Below are positions 17,800 to 26,867 of a stretch of 64,000 nt of DNA, one piece after another; the stretch's first letter is position 1, and each line of letters begins with the position of its first letter. The notes under the pieces were generated by a model. That model did not search any database, had not been told where the DNA came from, and was given only the letters and a program-made list of their open reading frames with translations. The position numbers and the translations under genes are program-made. Origin of the DNA: Gardnerella swidsinskii (lineage in GTDB: Bacteria; Actinomycetota; Actinomycetes; Actinomycetales; Bifidobacteriaceae); the NCBI RefSeq assembly GCF_003397705.1, contig NZ_QJVB01000003.1:186001-250000 (forward strand). Direction: 5' to 3'.

Positions 17800-19476
17800 A
17801 TGATCCACAGTGCACAATTGCAAGTAAGTGAGCGTAAAAAAAGTAATTATGCTTGCGAATTAATCGATAATTACAAGCGCAATGTAATGTGCTCTTTTAC
17901 TGCAATTGCTGCTGTAGCAACAGTATTAATGTGTATTTTTGCTATTGTCCCAAACTCTTCGGCATTTGCTTCAACTAAATCAACAGACGGTCTTCCGCCA
18001 AAAGGTGTGATTGTTACTGCTTTTCAGCAAAATTGGAAAAGTATTGCAAAAGAGTGTAAGCAAACTTATGGTCCTGAGGGTGTGAGTTATGTACAGGTTT
18101 CGCCGCCGCAGGATCATATTAAAGGTACAGCGTGGTGGACTTCTTACCAGCCAGTTAGTTACAATCTAAATTCAAAGCTTGGCACTGAAGACGAGTTTAA
18201 AAATATGATTACTACTTGCAAGGCTGCTGGTGTTGGAATTGTTGTTGATGCTGTAATTAATCACACAACCGGCGATGGTAATAAAGATACTGTAGGTGTT
18301 GGCGGTAGTAAGTATGATGCGGCAAATCAAAGCTATCCGGATGCTGGTTACACAAAAGATGATTTTCACCAAATAGATAAAGATATTTACACATATAAAA
18401 ATGCGCAAGTCGTTTGGAATTATCGTTTAGTTGGTTTGCTTGATTTGGATACTTCTAAGCCGCATGTGCAAAAAATTCTTGGTAACTATTTTGCAAAATT
18501 GCTAAAAATGGGTGTTGCAGGCTTTAGAGTTGATGCCGCAAAACATATGTGTCCTGAGGATGTGAAAGGCATAAAAGAAGCTGCTGCTAAAGCTGCTGGA
18601 ACGAAGCCTGAAAACATATGGTGGATGCAAGAAACAATTGGTTTCCCTGAACAAGATCCTAAAATTCAGCCGGATCAATATGTTGGTACAGGCGAAGTAG
18701 ATGAGTTTGAATACTCGTATCGCTTGCGTAATTATTTCTATGGTTCAATTGAGAATTTGTCTCATATTACAGATCAGCTTATTCCTAATAAGAAAGCCGC
18801 TATTTTTGTGACTAACTGGGATACTGAGCGTGACAATTCGACTCGAGTTCTCACTTATAAGGATGGAGCAAAGTACGAGTTAGCTAATGCTTTTATGCTT
18901 GCTTATCCTTATGGAACACCAAATATTTATTCTGGATATAAGTTCACGCAGCGCGATGATGGTGCTCCTGGTGCAACTGATACGCACATTCCAGATGTAA
19001 AGTGCGGCAAGAATTCAAAGTGGCAGTGCGCTCAGCGTTGGACTTCGATTCGTGGAATGATTGGATTCTATAATGCTGTTAAGGGCACGAAAGTGACTCG
19101 ATGGCAAGATGACAACGATAATAACATTGCTTTTAGTCGCGAAAACAAGGGATTCTTGGCGATTAACAATACTGACAAGCCTAAAAATGTGAGTTATAAA
19201 ACTGATTTGCCTGATGGTGAGTATTGCAACGTATATGCTTCACGTAAATGCTTTAGCACAGTTACTGTAAATGGTGGGAAAGTAGAGACAACTATTCCAG
19301 CTTATTCTGCTATTGCTTTGCATGTTAAGGCTGTAGAGCATTTTGGAAGTACTTCTGTGCTGACTACAGTGTTGATGATTGTAGTTGTTTTCGTTGTTCT
19401 GTTGATTGAATTAGTGCTGATTCTGTGCAAGAACAAGGCTGATTCTAATAAAAAGTTAGGTTCTGGTAAAAATTAG
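17800..19476 (+). CDS. alpha-amylase (GH13), secreted and membrane-anchored
   Basis: An extracellular starch/glycogen-degrading enzyme of 558 residues. It has an unusually long N-terminal region before a hydrophobic signal helix (about residues 33-55, ending SSAFAST), then a GH13 barrel close to the amylase half of the next gene. Catalytic residues are visible: nucleophile in GFRVDAAKHM, acid in WWMQETIG and the third Asp in FVTNWDTERDN. The last motif has Trp where most GH13 enzymes have His. There is no carbohydrate-binding module. A C-terminal hydrophobic helix (TTVLMIVVVFVVLLIELVLI) with a Lys tail should anchor it in the membrane. I chose the ATG at 17800, seven bases after GAAAGGA. Together with the next gene it probably degrades host glycogen. 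Confidence 0.9.
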   Translation: MIHSAQLQVSERKKSNYACELIDNYKRNVMCSFTAIAAVATVLMCIFAIVPNSSAFASTKSTDGLPPKGVIVTAFQQNWKSIAKECKQTYGPEGVSYVQVSPPQDHIKGTAWWTSYQPVSYNLNSKLGTEDEFKNMITTCKAAGVGIVVDAVINHTTGDGNKDTVGVGGSKYDAANQSYPDAGYTKDDFHQIDKDIYTYKNAQVVWNYRLVGLLDLDTSKPHVQKILGNYFAKLLKMGVAGFRVDAAKHMCPEDVKGIKEAAAKAAGTKPENIWWMQETIGFPEQDPKIQPDQYVGTGEVDEFEYSYRLRNYFYGSIENLSHITDQLIPNKKAAIFVTNWDTERDNSTRVLTYKDGAKYELANAFMLAYPYGTPNIYSGYKFTQRDDGAPGATDTHIPDVKCGKNSKWQCAQRWTSIRGMIGFYNAVKGTKVTRWQDDNDNNIAFSRENKGFLAINNTDKPKNVSYKTDLPDGEYCNVYASRKCFSTVTVNGGKVETTIPAYSAIALHVKAVEHFGSTSVLTTVLMIVVVFVVLLIELVLILCKNKADSNKKLGSGKN

Positions 19477-19731
19477 ATTCTAACAAAAGTTAGATCCTAG
19501 TAAAAATTAGATTCTAACAAGTAAGCTGATTTTAATAAATAAGCTGAAAGCAGATACTGATTGTAAATAAATTGGTATTGTAGTGTTTGAATGATACAAT
19601 TTTCTCCGCTGATTGTACATATTATTAGGCGATGGTTAGCATCATAGTTGTGCTAGCCATCGCTTGTGTATTAGAGCTATTAATGCGTCCAAGGAAGGAG
19701 CGCGTTAATACCAATGGAGGAAAGGATACTG
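19477..19731 (+). other. intergenic region with degenerate repeats of the amylase 3' end
   Basis: The last 35 bases of the amylase gene (ending GGTAAAAATTAG) are followed by two decayed copies of the same sequence up to about 19545. The rest leads to the amylopullulanase ribosome-binding site and holds no gene that I can support. Confidence 0.6.
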
Positions 19732-22700
19732 ATGAGTCATCGTCGACACTTTGCATCGAAGATGGTTGCTATTGTTGCGTCTGTTGCAATGCTTGTAACT
19801 GGTTTTGCTGTTACAATTAGCGCAAACGCTGTGACTAGCGGGGAGTCTAGCAATAGCAAAGAAACTTCTTCGAATGTAACTCTTAAAGGTAAAGGTGTTA
19901 TTGTTACTGCATTCCAGCAGAATTGGAAGAGTATTGCTCAAGAGTGCACTAAAACTTATGGCCCTGAAGGTGTGAAGTATGTGCAAATTTCGCCTTCTCA
20001 GGATCATATTAAAGGTAAAGCTTGGTGGACTTCTTACCAGCCTGTGAGCTATAAGCTTGATTCTAAACTTGGCACTGAAGCTGAGTTTAAAGATATGATT
20101 AAAACTTGCAAAGCAGCAAAGGTTGGAATTATTGCAGATGCTGTAATTAATCACATGGCTGGCGTTGATAATAAGGATACTGTTGGCGTTGGTGGTAGTA
20201 AGTATGATGCTGCTTCGCAGACTTTTGAAGACGCTGGATACACTAAGGATGATTTCCATAAGAGCACTGAAAATATTAAAGATTACACGAATGCTGAAGA
20301 AGTTTGGACTCACAGACTTGTTGGTTTGCTTGATTTGGATACTTCTAAGCCGCATGTTCAGCAAGTTTTAGGTAAGTATTTTGCAGATTTGTTGAAGCTT
20401 GGTGTTGCTGGTTTCCGTGTTGATGCTGTAAAGCATATTTCGCCAGAAGATATGAGGGGCATTAAAGCTTCTGCTATAAGGCAATACAACGAAAGTGTTG
20501 AAGATAGCAAAAAGATTCATGACATCTGGTGGATGCAGGAAACTATTGGCAATCCTTCAGAAGCTCAACAAATTCAGCCAGCTGCGCATTTGAATGAAGG
20601 CGAAGTTAACGAGTTTGGCTACTCTTACCAGCTTATGCAAAGTTTCAAAGGCTCGCTGATGAAGGCAAGTAAGCCTTTGAACAAAGTTCAAGACGGAATG
20701 GTTAAGAGCGATAAAGCTGCTATTTTCGTTACGAATTGGGATACAGAGCGCGGTAACAGCGTGCTTACGTATAAGGACGGTCGTCGTTACGCTTTAGCAA
20801 ACGCTTTCATGCTCGCGTGGCCATACGGCACTCCAAACGTGTATTCCGGATACAAGTTCGATAAGAATGATGATGGTGCTCCTGGTGCAACTGAAACGTC
20901 TGTTCCGGAAGTAACTTGTGGTGCTAATTCAAAGTGGCAGTGCACTCAGCGTTGGACTTCGATTCGTGGAATGATTGGATTCTACAATGCTGTTCAAGGT
21001 GCGAAAGTCACAAATTGGCAGGATGATGGCGATAACAACATTGCTTTTAGCCGCGAAAAGAAGGGCTTCTTAGCGATCAACAATTCTCTTGACGAAAAAG
21101 AAGTTTCTTATAAGACTGATTTGCCTGATGGTGAGTACTGCAATGTGTATGCTGCAGGAGACTGCTCTAAGACTGTTAAAGTTGAAAAAGGTGAAGTTAG
21201 AACCAAGATTGGCGCTCGCGAAGCAGTAGCTTTACATGTTAATGCCACAAAGGCTAATCCTCCGGCAGGCTCTGCCGCAGACACATCTGATCCTCAATAT
21301 GGTGAAGAAAAGCCTGATGCAGGTATGCCAGAAGATCCTACAACGACCATTTACTTTAAGCCAGATGAAAAGTTTAACGGTAAAAAAGTATATGTTCACT
21401 ACGGTATAGGCTCAAGCTGGACTCAAGCTCCTGGCGATGAGATGCAAAAGGCTTGCGATAGTTGGTATAAGAAGACAATTAGAACCAATGGCAAAGTTTA
21501 TGAAGCAGTGTTTAACGATGGCAAAGGTTACTGGTATCACGAAGGAGATAATAATAACTTTAAGATTCCAGCTCACACTGATTCGTATGTAGCTCAAGAT
21601 CACAAGGGTAGCGTTGGAGTAAATCCTTGCCCAGTAGCATATAATCCAAAGACTACTGTTCGTATCCACTACAAGCCAAAAGCTGGTGATACTCGCGATA
21701 TTGGCGTTTATTTGTGGGGCAAAGACAAGGATGGTAAAGATTTACCTGGAGCTTGGCATAAATTTAATGGCACTGATAAATTCGGAAAAGTTTTTGAAAC
21801 TACGGTTGATGGTTCTTTTGAAAACAAGTCACTTTCCTTTATTACTACTACAAAAGATTGGAATAAAGACGGTGGCGATCGTGCTATTGAAAACTGCGCA
21901 AGTGGTCTTGCTGAAGCTTGGGTAACAGGCGGATCGGATACTACGCAGTTTGCTGCTCCAGACAACCTTAAGAAGAAGCCAAAAGAGCTAAAGGTAACAG
22001 TTCATTATCGCAGGAATGCTGGCGATTATGAAGGCTGGAACATGTGGACTTGGAATGACGGAATCGGTGGTACTGCTCGTTACTTCACTTCGCATGACGA
22101 TTATGGCAAAGTTGCAACCTTTACTGCTAAGAATGATGCTGGTATTGACAGTGTTGGCTTCAAAGTTAGAAAATCTACGCCAATTAACGCTTGGGATCAA
22201 CAAGATCCTAGCAATCGCAGTATTCCAAACAATGCGATTAAGCTAGATGCAAATAATCCAAACAAGGGTAGTGCTGAAGTCTGGTTAATGCAAGATGACA
22301 TGACAGTGTACTTAAACGCTACTATGCCACAACTTACAGCTCACGTGATGTCTGCTGATATTGCTGGCTTAAAGAAGTTAGTTGTAAAAGTGTCTGGTGA
22401 CGTGTCTTCTGTAAAAGATTCTGACGTAACACTTTTGGATACTAGTGAAAATCCTAGCAAGAAAGTTGAAATTGCTTCTGCTAAAGCTAATGGTTCAGAG
22501 ATTACTATCGAAACCAAGAATGACCTTAATATTAAGCATAAGTATGAGTTGAGTATTAAAGGATTAGCTACAGGTATTAAGCTTTCTGCTTCCTCAAAAA
22601 CTGGTGCTAGCGTAATTCGTACCGATGAGTTCGATAAGAAATACGCGTACAATGGTGATGATTTAGGTGCTGTGTATTCTGCTTCTTCAACTACTTTCAA

Positions 22701-25428
22701 GCTTTGGGCTCCAACAGCAACTGAAGTAAAGCTGATTACTTATAAGTCGACTGCTGAAAAAGCTGAAAAAGACAAAGAAACAGCTATGAAAGCAGAAGAT
22801 CGTGGCGTATGGTCTGTAAAGCTTGAAGGTGACAAAGCTAATACAGCTTACGCATATGAAGTTCATTTTGCTGATGGCACAGTGAATGTTTCTGCTGATC
22901 CTTATGCGAAAGCTGCAGTAGTAAACGGTGAGCGTTCTGTTGTATTAGCAGATAAAGACGCAGGCAGTGCTGGAAATCGTATGCCAAAGTTTACGAATCC
23001 AAGTGACGCAACAATTGCAGAAATGGATGTTCGTGACTTTTCGATCAATCCAAACTCTGGTATTAGCGATGCTCATCGTGGCAAGTATCTTGGCGTAGTA
23101 GAAGAAGGCACTAAGACTAAAGATAAGCAGAATGTTTCTGGCTTTGATTATTTGAAGTCGCTTGGTGTCACTCACGTACAAATCATGCCAATGTATGATT
23201 TTGGTTCTGTGAATGAAACTGGTGACTTGAGCTATGGAAAGCAAGGCGCTCAAAACTGGGGTTATGATCCGCAAAACTACAATGTTCCTGAAGGATCTTA
23301 CTCTACAAATCCTGCCAATCCAACAACGCGAGTTCAGGAAGCTAAGCAAATGATTGCTGGCCTTCATAAGGCTGGTTTGCGCGTGATTATGGATGTTGTT
23401 TACAACCATGTTTACGACGCACAAAATCATTCGTTTAACAAGACAGTTCCTGGATACTACTTCCGCTATAAGGATGGTGCTCTGAATGGTAATTCTGGAT
23501 GCGGTAACGATACTGCGTCTGAACGTCAAATGATGCGCAAGTATATTTTGGATTCTGTGAAGTATTGGGCTACGCATTACAACCTCGACGGCTTCCGATT
23601 TGATTTGATGGGCTTAATTGACCTGAAGACTATGCAAGAAGTGCGTGCTGAGCTTAATAAGATTGATCCTTCAATTATTGTGCTTGGTGAAGGCTGGGAT
23701 ATGAATGAACTGCTTCCTAAGAGCGAGTCTACTATTCAACCAAATGCTTATAAGATTCCAGGAGTAGCGTTCTTTAACGATTCATTCCGCGATTCTGTAA
23801 AAGGTTCTGTGTTTGCTGCTAAGGGTACTGGTTTTGTCAATGGCAATACAGATAAAGGTGTTAAGGCTTTGCTTGAGCATAATTTGCTTGGTTGCCAATT
23901 TGGCACGAGTAGTACTGTTAAGTGCTGGAATGGTAATGCTGAAACGCACTTTGCTGATGCAGGTCAAATTGTTCAGTATGTTGAAGCTCACGATAACTTG
24001 TCGTTGTATGATAAGCTAAAGGTCTCTGCTCCTAACGACACTGAAGACGTACGATTGAAGAGAGTAAAGCTTGCAAATTCAATGATTTTGCTTTCGCGCG
24101 GCATGCCGTTTATTCAGCTTGGTCAGGAATTCTTGCGAACTAAGAATGGTAACGATAATAGTTACAATGCTGGCGATAAAGACAATGCTCTTGATTGGAA
24201 TCGTGCTGCTGACAAGTCTGATTCCGTGAACTATTTCAAGGGATTGTTGAAGCTACGTAAGAGCATTAAATCTCTTCGTGATTTTGATTATGCAATAATT
24301 AACAAGAACATGAAGATGATTGATGGCACTCCTGATGGTGTAATTGCATACACGCTTAACGATGCAGATAAGCAATATGTTGTAGTGTTCAATGCTAATA
24401 ATGCTGAAACTCAAGTAAAGATTCCAGCAGGAAAGTATTCTGCACTTGTTGCTAATGGCAAAGTGAATGATACTGCTCAAGACGCAACTGTTGCTGATGA
24501 TGGCACATACAAGATTGCTCCTGTTTCTACAGCAGTATTGCTTAGTAAAGATAAGGAATCTAAGCCAATTCCTCCGGATGCAAAGCCTGGTGATGAGCCT
24601 GGCAAACAGCCTGAGAATCCGTCTGAGCCTGGTGAAAAGCCTGGTGAAAAGCCAAAGCCTGGTGAGGATCCTAGTAAGAAGCCTGAGAAGCCAAAACCTG
24701 ATCAGCCTGGCACAAAGCCAGCTCCAGCTCCAAAACCTGGTGAGCATCAGCAAGTTCCTGCTCCTGCTCCGAAGCTGACTCCGTCTGAGTCCAGTGAACA
24801 ATCAAAGCCGTCTAAGCCTTCTGTTCCGTCGGAAAAGCCAGTTCCGTCGGAAAAAACAGAAAAGCCGGCTCCAGCTGATTCTGCTAAACCAGCTCCAGCT
24901 AAGCCAGCAGAATCTACTCCTGTACCTGTTGCTCCGAAAACAGTTCAGCAGCTTAATCCAGAATTAAAGGGAACTCTTAGCGTTGGTAACAATAACGTTG
25001 CAACTGCAGGTGTTGTTAACAGTGTGAGAATTAATGTTGTAAACAAAGAGTTCACCGAGCGTTTGCAGCGTGATGGAGTAGTTTATGCTTACGCGTATAT
25101 CTATTCATCTCCACGCTTGCTTAAGGGTGCTGATGGTTCAAAGTTTGTGACTGTTCGCATGGTTAATGGCAAGCCTCAATTTGATGCTCAGTTCCCAGCT
25201 GGATATACCGGAAAGCATACGGTTGTTTTGGTTGACGAAAAAGGTAATCAAGTTGCTTGGACTGAAATAACAGTAGTAAATAATGCTGTTAAGAAGAATG
25301 TTCATGCGTTAAGTTCAACAGGCAGTAGTGTAGCGCAAATCGCATTTATTATTGCAATATTGTTGCCTGTTGCAGGTGCTTTCTTGATTAAAGTAAGGCG
25401 TTCTAAGCATCTGTCTTGCAATTATTAA
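19732..25428 (+). CDS. apuB: cell-wall-anchored amylopullulanase (alpha-amylase + type I pullulanase)
   Basis: A 1898-residue bifunctional enzyme that cleaves alpha-1,4 and alpha-1,6 bonds of glycogen and starch outside the cell. The order is: signal peptide ending ANA (about residue 33), GH13 amylase (GFRVDAVKH, WWMQETIG, NWDTERGN), a CBM25 (VYVHYGIGSSWTQAPGDEM), two CBM41-type modules (VRIHYKPKAGD and VTVHYRRNAGDYEGWNMW), a CBM48, then a pullulanase barrel (YNWGYDP-type NWGYDPQNYNVPEGSYS, DGFRFDLMG, VLGEGWDM, YVEAHDNLS). A 130-residue Pro/Lys/Glu stretch, a beta-rich domain, LSSTG at 25309-25323, a hydrophobic helix and a KVRRSK tail follow, which fits sortase anchoring. I chose the ATG at 19732 with AGGAAAGG upstream. 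ApuB of Bifidobacterium breve is the known model. Confidence 0.93.
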   Translation: MSHRRHFASKMVAIVASVAMLVTGFAVTISANAVTSGESSNSKETSSNVTLKGKGVIVTAFQQNWKSIAQECTKTYGPEGVKYVQISPSQDHIKGKAWWTSYQPVSYKLDSKLGTEAEFKDMIKTCKAAKVGIIADAVINHMAGVDNKDTVGVGGSKYDAASQTFEDAGYTKDDFHKSTENIKDYTNAEEVWTHRLVGLLDLDTSKPHVQQVLGKYFADLLKLGVAGFRVDAVKHISPEDMRGIKASAIRQYNESVEDSKKIHDIWWMQETIGNPSEAQQIQPAAHLNEGEVNEFGYSYQLMQSFKGSLMKASKPLNKVQDGMVKSDKAAIFVTNWDTERGNSVLTYKDGRRYALANAFMLAWPYGTPNVYSGYKFDKNDDGAPGATETSVPEVTCGANSKWQCTQRWTSIRGMIGFYNAVQGAKVTNWQDDGDNNIAFSREKKGFLAINNSLDEKEVSYKTDLPDGEYCNVYAAGDCSKTVKVEKGEVRTKIGAREAVALHVNATKANPPAGSAADTSDPQYGEEKPDAGMPEDPTTTIYFKPDEKFNGKKVYVHYGIGSSWTQAPGDEMQKACDSWYKKTIRTNGKVYEAVFNDGKGYWYHEGDNNNFKIPAHTDSYVAQDHKGSVGVNPCPVAYNPKTTVRIHYKPKAGDTRDIGVYLWGKDKDGKDLPGAWHKFNGTDKFGKVFETTVDGSFENKSLSFITTTKDWNKDGGDRAIENCASGLAEAWVTGGSDTTQFAAPDNLKKKPKELKVTVHYRRNAGDYEGWNMWTWNDGIGGTARYFTSHDDYGKVATFTAKNDAGIDSVGFKVRKSTPINAWDQQDPSNRSIPNNAIKLDANNPNKGSAEVWLMQDDMTVYLNATMPQLTAHVMSADIAGLKKLVVKVSGDVSSVKDSDVTLLDTSENPSKKVEIASAKANGSEITIETKNDLNIKHKYELSIKGLATGIKLSASSKTGASVIRTDEFDKKYAYNGDDLGAVYSASSTTFKLWAPTATEVKLITYKSTAEKAEKDKETAMKAEDRGVWSVKLEGDKANTAYAYEVHFADGTVNVSADPYAKAAVVNGERSVVLADKDAGSAGNRMPKFTNPSDATIAEMDVRDFSINPNSGISDAHRGKYLGVVEEGTKTKDKQNVSGFDYLKSLGVTHVQIMPMYDFGSVNETGDLSYGKQGAQNWGYDPQNYNVPEGSYSTNPANPTTRVQEAKQMIAGLHKAGLRVIMDVVYNHVYDAQNHSFNKTVPGYYFRYKDGALNGNSGCGNDTASERQMMRKYILDSVKYWATHYNLDGFRFDLMGLIDLKTMQEVRAELNKIDPSIIVLGEGWDMNELLPKSESTIQPNAYKIPGVAFFNDSFRDSVKGSVFAAKGTGFVNGNTDKGVKALLEHNLLGCQFGTSSTVKCWNGNAETHFADAGQIVQYVEAHDNLSLYDKLKVSAPNDTEDVRLKRVKLANSMILLSRGMPFIQLGQEFLRTKNGNDNSYNAGDKDNALDWNRAADKSDSVNYFKGLLKLRKSIKSLRDFDYAIINKNMKMIDGTPDGVIAYTLNDADKQYVVVFNANNAETQVKIPAGKYSALVANGKVNDTAQDATVADDGTYKIAPVSTAVLLSKDKESKPIPPDAKPGDEPGKQPENPSEPGEKPGEKPKPGEDPSKKPEKPKPDQPGTKPAPAPKPGEHQQVPAPAPKLTPSESSEQSKPSKPSVPSEKPVPSEKTEKPAPADSAKPAPAKPAESTPVPVAPKTVQQLNPELKGTLSVGNNNVATAGVVNSVRINVVNKEFTERLQRDGVVYAYAYIYSSPRLLKGADGSKFVTVRMVNGKPQFDAQFPAGYTGKHTVVLVDEKGNQVAWTEITVVNNAVKKNVHALSSTGSSVAQIAFIIAILLPVAGAFLIKVRRSKHLSCNY

Positions 25429-25826
25429 AATCCAAAGTGCTTTTCGCATAATTTTGTGTTTTGTGATTAAGTACTGAGGTTTTAATAAAAAATGAGGGTA
25501 GTAGCAATTGCTAAGCTATTACCCTCATTTTTTATTTTTGCTTGCGTGTTGCGCTTATTTTTAGAAATTTTTTGCTTTGAATAATTTCGGGCGTTTTTTA
25601 AAATTATAGTAGCTGTTTTCCTTATGTAAGAATGGTTTATAGGAGATTTTTAAAAAGTAATGTTTTGCTTATATTTTTGAAAATATGATTATATTTTACG
25701 AATCAATATTTGCATTTGTACTTTTGCAGTGTTAGCATCATTTCCAACACAAATAAATATCGAATACTTCGGTTGAGGTTTGTGTGTGAGCCACAGTCAG
25801 CTAATGAGCTTAAGGAGGCAGTTATC
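25429..25826 (+). other. intergenic region: terminator plus leader upstream of the tryptophan ECF locus
   Basis: It holds the amylopullulanase terminator (25487-25534) and then about 290 AT-rich bases that must contain the promoter of the Trp leader transcript. I cannot fix a promoter with confidence. No other gene is supported. Confidence 0.6.
25487..25534 (+). terminator. terminator after the amylopullulanase gene
   Basis: AAAATGAGGGTAGTAGC pairs imperfectly with GCTAAGCTATTACCCTCATTTT and runs into TTTTTTATTTTT. Confidence 0.88.
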
Positions 25827-25931
25827 ATGCGTAACATGAACATGAATGCTGAATCTCACAATGCTCTTAACGCTGCTCGTATGTGGTGGTGGCAGTCTTC
25901 TCTTTGGTGTGAGTTTACTCTGAAGTTTTAG
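25827..25931 (+). CDS. Trp-rich leader peptide of a transcription attenuator
   Basis: A 34-residue peptide with a perfect AAGGAGG ribosome-binding site. Its C-terminal half reads MWWWQSSLWCEFTLKF: three consecutive Trp codons (25884-25892) and a fourth at 25905, four Trp in 34 residues. A strong intrinsic terminator follows 25 bases after the stop. This is the layout of ribosome-mediated attenuation, as in trp operon leaders: starved ribosomes stall on the Trp codons and the terminator fails to form. The genes downstream are a predicted tryptophan ECF transporter, not trp biosynthesis genes, so the leader would switch on uptake when charged tRNA-Trp is scarce. An upstream in-frame extension exists but lacks a ribosome-binding site. 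Confidence 0.9.
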   Translation: MRNMNMNAESHNALNAARMWWWQSSLWCEFTLKF

Positions 25932-25986
25932 AAGCTGCGTATAAAAGCTTATAAAAGACCTCCGGGGTAAGCCCGGAGGTCTTTTT
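25926..25986 (+). promoter_or_regulatory. Trp attenuator: pre-terminator hairpin and intrinsic terminator
   Basis: The terminator is GACCTCCGGG paired with CCCGGAGGTC (25957-25980) plus a TTTTT tract. Just before it, TTTTAGAAGCT (25926-25936) can pair with AGCTTATAAAA (25946-25956) with one mismatch; that stem includes the leader stop codon, so a ribosome finishing the leader would mask it. I could not settle by eye which upstream segment forms the antiterminator. The GGTGGTGG of the Trp codons against the CCTCC of the terminator arm is one candidate. Confidence 0.82.
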
Positions 25987-26097
25987 GTATATAAGCTTAA
26001 ATTTTAAAAAATAACCAAATCACAAATCACAAATAACAACAAAATATTCGATAGCTTTGTATTCAAATAATATGAAGCTTAAACAAGGAGAGAAATC

Positions 26098-26724
26098 ATG
26101 GCTCAAGAAATTAACGAAACCGTTAAGGAAGCTTACAACAATGGTGCAAACGCAACTACAGATGCTGCAGCTGCAATGATGCAAAATGTGAAAGTTAAGA
26201 ATCACGCATTAGATATTACTTCACTGGTGTTAGTTGCAGTGCTTTTTGCTGCAGGATGCATTCTTGACTTTACTGTTGCAAAGTCTCTTTCTATTGGAAA
26301 TATTCAGCCTGAGTTCGTTATTGCTTCATTCTGCTTGTCGATTTTGCTTGTTAGACCGAAGATTTACCAGGGTGCTATTATTGGTGCTTTGGCTGCAACG
26401 TTAATTCAATTTAATACTTCGATTCCGTTCCTTGAGTATGCTTGTGATATTCCAGCTGCAATCATTATGACTGCAATATTAATTGGTTATATTCGCGTGT
26501 TCCCAAAGGATGCAGCTCGTAAAGTAAGCGTATTCCCATTTATTACTACTTTCATTACTACAGTAATTTCCGGTTGCATTTTTGCTCTTATTGCAGCTTT
26601 CTTTATTCTTCACTCTCCAAATATGGTAATGGTTATGTTGCCAATTATTTTGGGAACTGCAGTATTTAATGCAGTTGTTGTTGAAGTGCTTTACGCTCCA
26701 ATTCGACTTGTTTTGCACAAGTAA
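26098..26724 (+). CDS. TrpP-like ECF transporter S component (predicted tryptophan), copy 1
   Basis: A 208-residue membrane protein with a 35-residue polar head and about six membrane segments from ALDITSLVLVAVLFAAGCI on. The order of conserved blocks (SIGNIQPEFVIASFCLSILLV, a GAIIGALAATL helix, YACDIPAAIIMT, a late AVFNAVVVEVLY) matches what I recall of the Bacillus TrpP-type tryptophan S component. The Trp attenuator directly upstream independently points to tryptophan as substrate. A paralog follows at 26868 and the ATPase and T genes of an ECF energising module lie further downstream. GGAGAG precedes the ATG. Substrate assignment is inference from family and regulation. Confidence 0.8.
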   Translation: MAQEINETVKEAYNNGANATTDAAAAMMQNVKVKNHALDITSLVLVAVLFAAGCILDFTVAKSLSIGNIQPEFVIASFCLSILLVRPKIYQGAIIGALAATLIQFNTSIPFLEYACDIPAAIIMTAILIGYIRVFPKDAARKVSVFPFITTFITTVISGCIFALIAAFFILHSPNMVMVMLPIILGTAVFNAVVVEVLYAPIRLVLHK

Positions 26725-26867
26725 AACAACATTGAAGAATAAGTAAATAAATTAACTTGAATAAACGCAAACAAATATAAACAAACATAAATGAATGTAA
26801 GTAAGCATAAATAAATATCAAAAGTCGATAATTAAAATTTGATTATCGCATTATGAAGGAGAAGATT

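Noticed and set aside
24253-24801. Arg/Leu-rich open frame on the minus strand
   Set aside because: It is the antisense of the Pro/Lys/Glu-rich linker of the amylopullulanase; the low complexity of the sense strand creates it.
25710-25931. A 73-residue protein
   Set aside because: The upstream 39 codons have no ribosome-binding site. The perfect AAGGAGG before 25827 and the Trp run define a 34-residue leader instead.
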